Source of the DNA: an uncultured Alphaproteobacteria bacterium
GTDB lineage: Bacteria; Pseudomonadota; Alphaproteobacteria; Reyranellales; Reyranellaceae
Length of the DNA stretch: 24,109 bases
Reading direction: 5' to 3'
NCBI GenBank assembly: GCA_903929895.1
Contig: CAIYWM010000655.1
Location: forward strand, 1-24,109
The translations under genes and the position numbers were made by a program. Positions 8,701-15,792 of this stretch are shown here, piece by piece; position 1 is the first letter of the stretch, and each line of letters opens with the position of its first letter. The notes below the pieces were generated by a model that made no database searches, was not told where the DNA came from, and worked only from the letters and a program-made list of their open reading frames with translations.

Positions 8701-9016
8701 CCTGCAGCAACGCCCAGAAGGACGGGGTGATGCCGACCCAGCGCACGTCCACCATCTGGGCGCCCTTGCCGCCCACGGCATTGGCGAAATGGACCTGCCG
8801 GGCGCTGATGCGCAAGGTCGGGAAGACCGTGAGCTTCAGCGGCCCCTCGATCACGAGTTCGCGACCGGTCGCTTCCTTCACGGCCGCGATCATGGCGGGC
8901 TTGTACTGGTCGATGTTCAGCAACGTGGGCGCCGCCAGACCGGCAAGCGCCAGCAGCGCGGAAAACGCCACGACGGCCACGCCGGTCCGGATCCAGGTTC
9001 GCTTCTGCATGGCCAT
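5705..9016 (-). CDS. AsmA-family inner-membrane-anchored periplasmic protein
   Basis: A 1103-residue protein with a short basic N-terminus, one transmembrane segment (about residues 12-30) and then the AsmA opening PTLLNIDQYKPAMIAAVKEATGRELVIEGPLKLTVFPTLRISA. The rest is a long series of beta-rich repeats as in the bridge-like AsmA/TamB group, which are thought to span the periplasm and affect phospholipid transport and outer-membrane assembly. Two Pro/Ala-rich low-complexity linkers (about residues 350-395 and 555-580) and a shorter one near 815-840 separate modules. The C-terminal AsmA-like domain (about 850-1085) includes the segment LRGAAGQNVFGNEHLKVAVD and ends SAPTMSIRGK. Two ATGs (9016 and 9010) are in frame; the first is used here. 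It stands alone, convergent with the DctP-like gene. Confidence 0.9.
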   Translation of the reverse strand: MAMQKRTWIRTGVAVVAFSALLALAGLAAPTLLNIDQYKPAMIAAVKEATGRELVIEGPLKLTVFPTLRISARQVHFANAVGGKGAQMVDVRWVGITPSFWALLQGRIEVGRLTLFRPTLVLESDAEGRPNWEFQPGAGAAQPAGAPSSGLHLAIGTLKIREGTLSYTNPKTGQILKAENLEALASVGSLQGPFEFDATATVNGVPLSLMAKVGAPTDKGSDMSFKLKVQSGTLNFDGHVSRIAVDTDVKGKVSLATGGLTDFIASLARAGGHEAPAFDASVIGSFAFDGDIDLTAEKLALTDFRMSIGSESVSGSVTLVTGAKPSLESRLSFPKVDAEKWLAILSNPAAFRPKPVATPAGPPAVPPAAPVAPAAPAKAPAAPASTSLSPFPPEFTVLLSIDAKEVAYRTGSARDVGLAVEIRNGVIAVPRLSATLPGDMVLKANTAAAVAAPAAPKQGAAPAVQSAGQFSLAGPRLRETLAWLAIDTSGVPAGKLQTLAIEGKLAATVNSLQISNLAMDLDGQRATGSGSIIFGLPLTVATSVQLDSFDLDAYLPQPREPSVATGPAASTPPAAAPAAAPAAPDKTLPVLGLKAKVAKLVFRGGTLNGIEADLAVQGNLLKVNTLKVADILGAKFDLKGQVADFGTAPRFDLTFNATMPDTDKLLVYAGMPKFLNGKLGASTAGGSVAGTIDALTLRNASVTAAGATASATGLLVLGDKFSFDLSSFALRAQDASGLVSVATGKAQTGLGGLAAQGAFKGDDQRASFEGNLTAIGTQMSGRIDATLGKRPNFTANLRIPGTLDLDDWLGVTDGPAPSVPTPALPTAPGGANAEAMPMPARGPRVATDKQIDLSGLRAFDATLNLETSAIEIGALKVTYADMNATLRNGVFKVSKLTGQFYSGAVDFAGTVDASKDTMTIDVAGTLQGIYVGEMLRGAAGQNVFGNEHLKVAVDGKINVMKIELQGQGNSPGQIRDSLTGQGHLSGVVYPSVAGGSLGFASFATGIGSLFSTEMGFNSAVISGFINAQSTIEGDITLSNGEISLQNHALKGPNATARINSRTSLTAATTETTIAIDSGSNGATDYVMTVNGPVSAPTMSIRGK

Positions 9017-9322
9017 TAACTCGTGATCGCCTCAGGCTCGTGAACGCCACAGGGCGTTGCAGGATGCAACCACAGTCTATTTGAGCTCCCGCTTTGGGGC
9101 TATTCTAGGCTCGTGCGCCGCCCGGACCGTCCCGTCAACGACCAGGATTGAGGGCGCGCCTGGCGCAGAATTGTATTCCTTGTATCGCTGAAGCCCCTGT
9201 CCGCTTCCGGCAGGTAGCCGCCGGCCGTAGTGTCGCGGATGGAACTTTCGTCTGCTTGTCAAAACCGACAGGCTCGTGACGAAGCTGTGACCGCTGGTCC
9301 GGCGTGCGTAGAGGTTTGGGCG
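9017..9322. other. 306-base divergent non-coding stretch
   Basis: It lies between the start of the AsmA-like gene and the start of the ABC binding-protein gene. No convincing gene is seen. A minus-strand frame at 9077-9262 begins with TTG, has no ribosome binding site and no recognised domain. A TATTCT at 9101-9106 could be a plus-strand -10 element but has no good -35. The stretch should hold both promoters. Confidence 0.5.
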
Positions 9323-10912
9323 ATGCGTACGAGGCTGCTGTCCGTCTCTCTGGCTTTGCTCTTATGCTGGTGCGACACCGCGCTCGCCCAGCGCAGCGGG
9401 GGTATGCTGCGCATCTTCCAGCGCGAAACTCCGACCACTGCCTCGATCCTCGAAGAGGGCAATGCCGCGACCGTCGTGGCCTTCATGCCGATCTTCAACA
9501 ACCTCGTCATGTTCGATCCGGCGGTACCGCAGAACAGCGATGAGTCCATCGTTCCGGACCTTGCCGAGTCCTGGTCGTGGAACGAGGACAAGACAGAGCT
9601 TTCCTTCACATTGCGCCGCGGCGTGAAGTGGCACGACGGGACGCCGTTCACGTCGAGCGATGTCGAGTGCACGCTCAACCTGCTGACCAATCGAGCCCGC
9701 AATCCCCTGCGAAGCAACCCGCGCGGCGCCTGGTTCGGCAACGTCAAGTTCGCCCGGTCGAAGACCGACCATGATGTGACGATCCACCTCAACCGGCCGC
9801 AACCTTCGCTGTTGGCCATGCTGGCATCGGGCCTGACGCCAATATATCCCTGCCACGTCCCGCTGGCGCAGATGCGCCTGAAGCCGGTCGGCACCGGGCC
9901 GTTCGTGCTCGACGCCTTCGACAAGTTCGATCGCATCCGGCTGAAGCGCAATCCCGACTACTGGAAGGCCGGCCGCCCCTATCTCGACGGTATCGAATTC
10001 TCGGTGGTCGCCAGCCGCTCGGCGGCCCTGCTGAGCCTGGTTGCCGGCCGCTACGACATGACCTTTCCGGGTGAAGTCTCGATGACGCAACTGCGCGACG
10101 TCAAGCGTCAGTCGTCGCGCGTGGTGTGCGAGGCGGCGACGATGAACATCAACACCAACCTGCTGGTGAACCGCGATGCCGCGCCGTTCGACAATCCCGA
10201 CATCCGCCGGGCGCTCACGCTGGCGCTGGATCGTCGGGAATTCGTTGCCTCGCTGGATGGCGGCAGCGGCTTGATCGGCGGACACCTGTACCCCTCTCCC
10301 GAGGGACGATGGGGCATGCCGACCGAGATGCTGGCCGACGTTCCCGGCTACGGAACCGATCTCGGGAAGAACCGCGAGGAAGCGCGCGCGTTGATGCAAT
10401 CGGCCGGTTTCGGGCCGGACAAGTCGCTGCAGATCAGGATACTGACCCGCGCCGTCTCGCCCTATCGGAACCCGGTGACCGTGCTCTCCAGGCAGCTTCG
10501 GGAGATCTACATCGAACCGGCGATCGACATCGTCGAGACCACACACTGGTATACCCGCCTGCAGCGCCGCGACTACGCGCTGGCAATCGAGACGACCGGC
10601 AATGGCATCGACGATCCCGACCAGGTCTTTTACGAATCCTTCTCCTGCCGCTCGGAGCGCAACTACAGCCGCTACTGCAATCCAGAAATCGAGCGGCTTT
10701 TCGAGGTCCAATCCTCGGAGCTCGACGCCGAGAAGCGCCGCCAGCTCGCATGGGACATCGACGCCAGGCTTCTGACCGACGGTGTGCGGTTGCCCCTGGC
10801 CTGGAGGCGTTCCGCTACCTGCTGGCAGCCCTACGTGAATGGTTTCGCGCCACAGACCATCAATGCGTCCAACGGCTTCCGCTTCGAAGACGTCTGGATG
10901 GAGCGCCGCTGA
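9323..10912 (+). CDS. ABC transporter substrate-binding protein, family 5 (peptide/oligopeptide type)
   Basis: A 529-residue exported binding protein. Residues 1-22 form a Sec signal peptide ending ALA-Q; no proper lipobox is present although two cysteines lie in the hydrophobic core. The mature protein shows SBP_bac_5 landmarks: VVAFMPIFNNLVMFDP, LAESWSWNEDKTELSFTLRR followed by GVKWHDGTPFTSSDV, the KPVGTGPFVLDAF segment with LKRNPDYWKAGRPYLDGIEF, and NPDIRRALTLALDRREFV. ATG 9323 is chosen because GAGG precedes it by 8 nt and the signal peptide follows directly; the frame is open 31 codons further up, without a signal-like start. Peptides, nickel or opines are the common ligands of the family; ligand here unknown. 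No permease or ATPase gene accompanies it. Converges with the YaiI-family gene, 15 bases apart. Confidence 0.9.
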   Translation: MRTRLLSVSLALLLCWCDTALAQRSGGMLRIFQRETPTTASILEEGNAATVVAFMPIFNNLVMFDPAVPQNSDESIVPDLAESWSWNEDKTELSFTLRRGVKWHDGTPFTSSDVECTLNLLTNRARNPLRSNPRGAWFGNVKFARSKTDHDVTIHLNRPQPSLLAMLASGLTPIYPCHVPLAQMRLKPVGTGPFVLDAFDKFDRIRLKRNPDYWKAGRPYLDGIEFSVVASRSAALLSLVAGRYDMTFPGEVSMTQLRDVKRQSSRVVCEAATMNINTNLLVNRDAAPFDNPDIRRALTLALDRREFVASLDGGSGLIGGHLYPSPEGRWGMPTEMLADVPGYGTDLGKNREEARALMQSAGFGPDKSLQIRILTRAVSPYRNPVTVLSRQLREIYIEPAIDIVETTHWYTRLQRRDYALAIETTGNGIDDPDQVFYESFSCRSERNYSRYCNPEIERLFEVQSSELDAEKRRQLAWDIDARLLTDGVRLPLAWRRSATCWQPYVNGFAPQTINASNGFRFEDVWMERR

Positions 10913-10927
10913 CGGCTCGGCCGGACT

Positions 10928-11380
10928 CTAGGACCGGCGGCGCCGGACCTTCTGAACCGCCTCGTCGAGCGCCGACAGGAAGCGTGAACGGTCGCGCGGC
11001 GCCATCGGTTTCGGCCCACCCGTGATCTCGCCCATCGCGCGGAGATTGGACATCAGTTCGCGGCTCGCCATCGCCATGCCGATCGAGGAAGCGGTGAACG
11101 GCACGCCATTGGAGCCGATGACCGAGGCGCCCTTCTTGAGGCTGCGATCGGCGAGCGGGATATCGGAGGTGATGACGATGTCGTCCGCGCCGGCCCGCTC
11201 AGCGATCCAGTCGTCGGCCGCGTCGAAGCCATCGCTCACGACCACGCGCTCGATCCGCGGATCGCGCGGCACGTTGATGTAGGCATTGGCCACGACGAAG
11301 ACCTTGAGTCCGTAGCGCTCCGCCACGCGATAGACCTCGGCCTTCACCGGGCAGGCATCGGCGTCGATGTAGATGTCGAT
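10928..11380 (-). CDS. YaiI/YqxD-family protein (UPF0178, DUF188) with apparent ATC start
   Basis: A 150-residue member of the YaiI/YqxD family, PIN-like proteins of unknown function. The family's conserved opening [11 protein letters not shown] is encoded at 11374 down to 11342, followed by [46 protein letters not shown], the [20 protein letters not shown] helix and [20 protein letters not shown]. The first legal in-frame start codon is GTG 11345-11347, which is inside the conserved motif and would delete the acidic IDADACP core. An in-frame TGA stands at 11381-11383. The ATC at 11378-11380 directly after it lies 5 nt behind a GGAGG and gives exactly the family length, so I annotate from there. 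Either a near-cognate start or a sequencing or mutational change is involved. Last gene of the esterase/dehydratase run, 31 bases after the stop. Confidence 0.8.
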   Translation of the reverse strand: MDIYIDADACPVKAEVYRVAERYGLKVFVVANAYINVPRDPRIERVVVSDGFDAADDWIAERAGADDIVITSDIPLADRSLKKGASVIGSNGVPFTASSIGMAMASRELMSNLRAMGEITGGPKPMAPRDRSRFLSALDEAVQKVRRRRS

Positions 11381-11385
11381 TCAAA

Positions 11386-11390
11386 CCTCC
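11386..11390 (-). promoter_or_regulatory. Shine-Dalgarno GGAGG that decides the ATC start of the YaiI-family gene
   Basis: GGAGG on the minus strand, 5 nt upstream of ATC 11378-11380. The only alternative start near it, TTG at 11382-11384 of the minus strand, is out of frame with the conserved protein and lies 1-2 nt from the GGAGG. The GTG at 11347 is 38 nt away and has no such sequence in front. Confidence 0.6.
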
Positions 11391-11411
11391 TCGGCGTCGT
11401 TCCCGTCGAGC

Positions 11412-12518
11412 TCAGCTCAGGACGGCGACTTTCTTGCGCTCGATCAGCGCGAAATCGATGGCCGCTCCCAGACCCGGGCCGTTCGGCACGTGCACCATGC
11501 CGTCGCGCCCGACGACGATGTCCTCTTCGAGACCGTACTTCTGCGCGCCGTCCGGAAGCAGGACCTCGAAGAACTCCGTGTTGCGGATCGAGGCGATGAC
11601 GTGGAGGTTCGCGACATTGTTCAGCGAGTTGCCGCCGTGGTGCACCTCGTAGTTCATGCGGAAGGCCTCGGCGAGATGCGCGGTCTTCACCAGCGTGGTG
11701 ATGCCGCCCTTCACGGCCACGTCGCCGCGCAGATAGTCGGTGGCCTTCTCCATGATCCAGGGCTGGTACGAATCGAGGCCGGTCTGCGGATACTCGGTGG
11801 CCATGATCGGGATCGAAAGCTGCTGCTTCAGCTTGGTGTAGTTGTAGATGTCCTGGTCGGCGAGCGGATCCTCGTACCAGTAGAAGCCCATCTCCTCGAC
11901 GGCGCGGCCGACGCGGATGGCGGCCGGGTAGTCGTAGCTCCAGGTCGAGTCCAGCATGATCGTGTAGTCGCCGACGGCACGGCGCACCGCCTCGCACACC
12001 TTGATGTCTTCCTTCCAGCGCGTCGGCGGATGGATCTTGTAGGCGGCCCAGCCCTGTTCCTTGAATCGCATCGCTTCCTCGGCGTACTCGGCGGGCGAGG
12101 CCAGAACGGCCGAACTGGCATAGGCCGGCACGGACTCGCGGTAGGTGCCGAGCAGACGGTGGATCGGCTGGCCCATCGCCTTGCCGACCAGGTCCCACAG
12201 CGCCACGTCGACCGCGCCGATGGCGCGCACGCCGGCGGAGCGCTGGCGCTTCCAGATCTCCTGGTTGAGGAGCTCGCGCTGGAACGGGTCCTTGCCGATC
12301 AGCCCCGGCTTGAGATGGGTGATCAACCCCTGCCCGTCGGTCGTCGCGGGATTCATCGCCGACCCCAGGAAGGCGTGCCCCTCGAGGCCCTCGTCGGTGA
12401 TGATGCGCAACAGTCCCAGCGCGCTCTTGCCCGAGAAGCGGCCGGTATGCGCGCCGTAGGTCGTGGGCGGGATGTCGTCCCAGGCGAACAGCGTCAGCGT
12501 GACGTCGGTGATCTTCAT
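11412..12518 (-). CDS. enolase-superfamily mandelate racemase/muconate lactonizing enzyme-like protein (probable acid-sugar dehydratase)
   Basis: A 368-residue protein with the N-terminal capping domain (about 1-125) and a TIM-barrel (about 130-355). Metal ligands are visible as D190 (MLDSTWSYD), E216 (YWYEDP) and E242 (MATEYPQTG). The second-strand base motif reads K161-I-H163 instead of the common KxK, and the opposite face carries D266 (RGDVAVKGGIT) and H293 (YEVHHGGNSLNNVANLHV), a likely His-Asp pair. These features fit enzymes that remove a proton next to a carboxylate and dehydrate or racemise hydroxy acids; the substrate cannot be assigned. The start ATG overlaps the esterase stop as ATGA, with GGGAG 8 nt upstream, showing translational coupling. 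Cytoplasmic. Confidence 0.88.
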   Translation of the reverse strand: MKITDVTLTLFAWDDIPPTTYGAHTGRFSGKSALGLLRIITDEGLEGHAFLGSAMNPATTDGQGLITHLKPGLIGKDPFQRELLNQEIWKRQRSAGVRAIGAVDVALWDLVGKAMGQPIHRLLGTYRESVPAYASSAVLASPAEYAEEAMRFKEQGWAAYKIHPPTRWKEDIKVCEAVRRAVGDYTIMLDSTWSYDYPAAIRVGRAVEEMGFYWYEDPLADQDIYNYTKLKQQLSIPIMATEYPQTGLDSYQPWIMEKATDYLRGDVAVKGGITTLVKTAHLAEAFRMNYEVHHGGNSLNNVANLHVIASIRNTEFFEVLLPDGAQKYGLEEDIVVGRDGMVHVPNGPGLGAAIDFALIERKKVAVLS

Positions 12519-14050
12519 TGCTTTGTCTCCCAGACCCGCCGCTCCGTGCCCAGCGGGTCGATGTCGAGGTGGCAAACCGTGTCGAATATCATCGTGGCCC
12601 GCAGGCGTGCCGAATAGGAAGGCCATACCGGCAGACAGGAATGACTGGGATTGCCGTTCCGCGCGAAGGCGATCCAGGCCCGGCCCATGGTCTCCCCGAG
12701 CGGCAGGCGGGCGGGATCGTCGCCGGTCAGCTCCGCCGTTTGGAGATTGGAGAAGACGAAGGGAATTTCGAGCGTATGGCAGGAGCGCAGCCGGCCGCCC
12801 AGGACCGGTGTCTCCCAGGCGAAGAGATAGACGAACACCGGCGCCGCCTCCTGCGCCAGTTTGCGCTCCGCGATCACGAGCGACGGTGCGCGGATGCCCT
12901 GGTCGGACACGATGGCGATGGCGATCTCGTCCGGCCTGAGCCTCGGCTGCGCCTTGCGATAGACCGCGACGATCTCGGCCGCCCGGTCGCCGAGATAGGG
13001 CATGAGCGACTCGGGCAGGCTCTCGAAGGTGGCATCGGCGACCCAGGGCATGTGGCCCAGGAACAAGGTCATCTCGTCCTTGTTGCTGCCGATCATCAGC
13101 GGCACGTTGACCGAAGGCAGCGGCGCTTCCGGCGCGAAGGGCCCGCCCGGGAACAGCGTGCCGTCGATCACCGGGTTGAAGCCGAGCCGCCGCCGGTCGG
13201 CAAAGGCGGCGCGGCTGACCCCCGCCAGTACCTTGACCTGCGCCTCGAGGAGCTTCGTCGCGGGCAGTTCGCGAAGCTTGCCGGCATCGGCTGCATCCAA
13301 CCCCAGATGCTCCAGCATCTGGCGCGCCGTCCGGGCGCCGTCCTCGCGATTGGCCATCTGCACGGCCGGCCCGCTCTGGATGATGGCCTTGTGGAACAGG
13401 CCCTTGGCCGGCGGCATGGCCATCAGGACGCTCACCTTCGCCCCACCGCCCGATTCGCCGAAGATGGTGACGTTGTTCGGATCGCCGCCGAATTGGGCGA
13501 TGTTGTCGCGCACCCATTCGAGGGCCGCCACGATGTCGAGCATGCCCGCGAGGCCCGCATTCTCGAAGCCGCCGGCCATGTCCTCGAGATGCAGGTAGCC
13601 CAGCGCGCCCAGCCGATGGTTGAGCGAGACGACCACGACATCGTCGAGCCGGCAGAGGCTGGCGCCGTCCGACCAGGGCGAGGAACCCGAGCCGGTGATG
13701 AAGGCGCCGCCATGACACCAGAACAGGACCGGCCGCTCCGATCCCTCGCGGCCCGAGGTCCAGACGTTGAGATAGAGACAGTCCTCGTCGAGTTTCTGCC
13801 TTCCGGCGAGCGTGAAGAGACGCAGGAGATCGTCGGGCAACGCGAAGACATTCTGGCTCTGCACCGCCATGTTGCCGTACTCGAGCGCGTCGCGAACGCC
13901 GGCCCAGGCCGTGGGCTTGCGCGGCGGCCTGAATCGCAGATCGCCGAGCGGCGGCTCGGCATACGGAATGCCTTTGAAAATCTCGACGCCGCGGTCGCTT
14001 GTGCCGCGAATTCGTCCGGCGGTGGTCTCGACGACGATTTCTGCTGTCAT
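12515..14050 (-). CDS. type B carboxylesterase/lipase
   Basis: A 511-residue alpha/beta hydrolase of the carboxylesterase type B family. Landmarks: FKGIPYAEPPLGDLRFRPP (about 25-43), EDCLYLNVW (89-97), oxyanion-hole WCHGGAFITGSG (about 111-122) and the nucleophile elbow IFGESGGGAK with S200. The acid is probably the glutamate in SNKDEMTLF, and the base the histidine in SCHTLEIPFVF. The family cleaves esters and some carbamates. No signal peptide is seen, so it should be cytoplasmic. ATG 14050 is chosen because family similarity starts at TAEIVVETTAGRIRG; the 25-codon upstream extension looks unlike protein. GGAAG is only 2 nt from the ATG, too close for a normal ribosome site. Overlaps the downstream dehydratase gene by 4 bases, so both probably act in one pathway. 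Confidence 0.92.
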   Translation of the reverse strand: MTAEIVVETTAGRIRGTSDRGVEIFKGIPYAEPPLGDLRFRPPRKPTAWAGVRDALEYGNMAVQSQNVFALPDDLLRLFTLAGRQKLDEDCLYLNVWTSGREGSERPVLFWCHGGAFITGSGSSPWSDGASLCRLDDVVVVSLNHRLGALGYLHLEDMAGGFENAGLAGMLDIVAALEWVRDNIAQFGGDPNNVTIFGESGGGAKVSVLMAMPPAKGLFHKAIIQSGPAVQMANREDGARTARQMLEHLGLDAADAGKLRELPATKLLEAQVKVLAGVSRAAFADRRRLGFNPVIDGTLFPGGPFAPEAPLPSVNVPLMIGSNKDEMTLFLGHMPWVADATFESLPESLMPYLGDRAAEIVAVYRKAQPRLRPDEIAIAIVSDQGIRAPSLVIAERKLAQEAAPVFVYLFAWETPVLGGRLRSCHTLEIPFVFSNLQTAELTGDDPARLPLGETMGRAWIAFARNGNPSHSCLPVWPSYSARLRATMIFDTVCHLDIDPLGTERRVWETKQ

Positions 14051-14057
14051 GGCTTCC

Positions 14058-14063
14058 AGTCTA
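14058..14063 (-). promoter_or_regulatory. candidate -10 element of the esterase operon
   Basis: TAGACT on the minus strand, 7 bases before the esterase ATG. This distance would put transcription start at the start codon. The same hexamer, TAGACT, stands 6 bases before the divergent ATG at 14203. No clear -35 box was found. Confidence 0.3.
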
Positions 14064-14190
14064 GCGCGAACGGACCGGCCGGCGCTGCGATTGCAGCGTA
14101 TCAATTTCGCCTGGCTGCACGCCAAGCTCCTTCGAGGCCGTGGGCGGCCTGGGCATGCTCATCAACCTATCATCGGGCACCGGTTGGCCA

Positions 14191-14196
14191 TAGACT
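14191..14196 (+). promoter_or_regulatory. candidate -10 element of the family 3 binding-protein gene
   Basis: TAGACT ends 6 bases before ATG 14203; no Shine-Dalgarno sequence precedes that ATG. The TAG of the hexamer is also an in-frame stop, so the reading frame cannot start further upstream. The -35 region is poor. Confidence 0.3.
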
Positions 14197-14202
14197 GCTG
14201 CC

Positions 14203-14928
14203 ATGAACGACACGGTCCGAGCCCAACTTGCCCCCACCGGCGTCCTGCGCGCCGGCATCAATCTTTCCAATTTCCTGCTGGTCACCGGCCGCAGCGAAAG
14301 CGGCGATCCCACCGGGGTCGCGCCCGACATGGCCCGCGAGATCGCGACCGCCCTGGGCGTGGCCGTGAAGTACGTCACCTTCAAGTCCCCCGGCGAACTC
14401 GGCGACCAGGTCGGCAAGGATGTTTGGGACATCGGTCTGATCGGCGCCGAGCCGCAGCGGGCCGAGAAGATCCAGTTCACGGCCGCCTATGTCGAGATCG
14501 AGGCGACCTACATGGTGCCCGAAGGCTCGCCGATCACATCGATCGCCGACGTCGACAGGAAGGGCGTCCGCATCGCCGTCTCCGCCCGCTCGGCCTACGA
14601 TCTCTGGCTGGTGAACAACATCAGGAACGCGACGCTCGTGCAGGTGAGCGGCCTCGATGCCGCGTACGAGAAATTCATGTCCGACAAGCTCGAGGTGCTG
14701 GCGGGTCTCCGTCCCGGCCTGCTCAAGGATGTCGAGAAGGCGCCGGGCCTGAAGATCCTCGACGGCAAGTTCACCGCGGTGCAACAGGCGGTCGGCACGG
14801 CCAAGGCCAATGTCGAGGCCGCGGCCTTCCTCGCCGACTTCGTCGAGAAGGCCAAGAAGTCGGGCATGGTGCAGGGCTTCATCGACCGTCACAGGGTCAA
14901 GGGCCTCTCCGTCGCGCCGCCCACCTGA
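14203..14928 (+). CDS. solute-binding protein family 3 (amino-acid type) without signal peptide
   Basis: A 241-residue protein with the bilobal SBP_bac_3 fold: LAPTGVLRAGINLSNFLLV opens lobe one, then GVAPDMAREIATALGVAVKYV, the PGELGDQVGKDVWDIGLIGA segment, PQRAEKIQFTAAYVEIEATYMV, and the second lobe with KGVRIAVSARSAYDLWL and VLAGLRPGLL. Family members are normally secreted amino-acid receptors or the sensor domains of kinases. Here an in-frame TAG lies 12 bases before the ATG and the protein begins MNDTVRAQLAP, so no signal peptide can be encoded; the product is predicted to stay in the cytoplasm or to be exported another way. Divergent from the esterase operon (152-base gap), followed after 26 bases by a membrane-protein gene. 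No permease or ATPase is near. Confidence 0.85.
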   Translation: MNDTVRAQLAPTGVLRAGINLSNFLLVTGRSESGDPTGVAPDMAREIATALGVAVKYVTFKSPGELGDQVGKDVWDIGLIGAEPQRAEKIQFTAAYVEIEATYMVPEGSPITSIADVDRKGVRIAVSARSAYDLWLVNNIRNATLVQVSGLDAAYEKFMSDKLEVLAGLRPGLLKDVEKAPGLKILDGKFTAVQQAVGTAKANVEAAAFLADFVEKAKKSGMVQGFIDRHRVKGLSVAPPT

Positions 14929-14954
14929 TCGTTCATCGAACTGCCCGGCCCTTC

Positions 14955-15647
14955 ATGGAACTGAACGTCAAGACCCTCTACCTGATTGGCGGCATCGTCA
15001 CCCTCGCCAGCGCGGGCGCCGCCCTCCTGACCTGGTATCACCATCGCGATGCACCGGGGCTTCGTGCCTGGGCCGCCGCCCTGCTGCTGACCGTTCTCGG
15101 CGCGCTCATCCTGCGCCTTCGCACCTCCAATGCCGACCTGGCCCCCGTCCTGGCCGCGGACATGTTGATCGTCGCGGGTTTTGCCGCGATGTGGCTGAGC
15201 CTGCGCTTCGCCAACCAGGGCCGCACCAACGTGGTACGGCTGATTGCATTCGCCGTGGGTCTCGGTGCAGCCTTTCTGGTCCTGTTCGTCGTGTTGAGAG
15301 CCCTGGGTGCAGGGCGAGAGGTGGCCTCGATCCCCTTCTCCCTGCTCCTCGGCTTGCTGGGACTGGCCTCTGCCTGGGAGATCTGGCAAGGCCGCCACAA
15401 GGACGATCTGCGCAGCCGGCTGCCGGCGGCGCTCGCCTTCGTCGGCCTCGGCATCGCGCGAGTCATCAGGGCCGCCGCTCTGGGCTTCGAGGTGAACCAC
15501 ATCCTCCCGCCGGGCACGGCGGCGGCGACGCATCCCTACACCCTCTACGCCACGATCGTTTTCACCGTGGTGGTAACCTACGGTCTGGTGATGATGGCCA
15601 ACGAACAGGCTGGCCGCCGCGAGGCGATGCAGTTCGCGGAGCGCTGA
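14955..15647 (+). CDS. multi-pass integral membrane protein, resembling membrane sensor regions of GGDEF proteins
   Basis: A 230-residue protein with about seven hydrophobic segments (near residues 5-25, 37-53, 60-78, 86-108, 114-131, 145-160 and 190-213) and short charged loops, ending in NEQAGRREAMQFAER. The opening MELNVKTLYLIGGIVTL and the segment pattern resemble the seven-helix sensor part found before diguanylate cyclase domains, but no GGDEF, EAL, kinase or other output domain follows; the similarity is an impression. ATG 14955 has no good ribosome site and may be translated by read-on from the upstream binding-protein gene, 26 bases away. The pair is probably one transcript. Function unknown. 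Confidence 0.7.
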   Translation: MELNVKTLYLIGGIVTLASAGAALLTWYHHRDAPGLRAWAAALLLTVLGALILRLRTSNADLAPVLAADMLIVAGFAAMWLSLRFANQGRTNVVRLIAFAVGLGAAFLVLFVVLRALGAGREVASIPFSLLLGLLGLASAWEIWQGRHKDDLRSRLPAALAFVGLGIARVIRAAALGFEVNHILPPGTAAATHPYTLYATIVFTVVVTYGLVMMANEQAGRREAMQFAER

Positions 15648-15792
15648 CGTAGCCTTCTCCCGGAATCGTTGTTCCTGGCTCAACTGCGATCAGTCGGTTC
15701 TCGAAACAGGGCGAAGTCGAGGCGGTTCCCGGCGTAATCGAGGTCTGCGTCGTCAACTTTCACATCGCCCTGTCGTTATCACCGTCCAACCC

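Noticed and set aside
5876..9019. Long plus-strand open frames of about 500 and 470 codons opposite the AsmA gene
   Set aside because: They are antisense to a clear AsmA protein; their translations are Arg/Gly/Ala rich without domains, as expected from the low frequency of stops in G+C-rich DNA.
9101..9106. TATTCT as a -10 element for the family 5 binding-protein gene
   Set aside because: Best -35 candidate (TTGAGC at 9081) is only 14 bases away and the start codon is more than 200 bases downstream; not convincing.
9077..9262. 61-codon minus-strand frame upstream of the AsmA gene
   Set aside because: TTG start, no ribosome site and no recognised domain; kept only as a remark in the non-coding entry.
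11373..12617. 414-codon plus-strand open frame opposite the dehydratase gene
   Set aside because: Antisense shadow of the enolase-superfamily gene; composition rich in His, Arg and Asp, with no domain.
12518..14206. 562-codon plus-strand open frame opposite the esterase gene
   Set aside because: Antisense to a well-supported esterase with all catalytic motifs; no recognisable protein features of its own.
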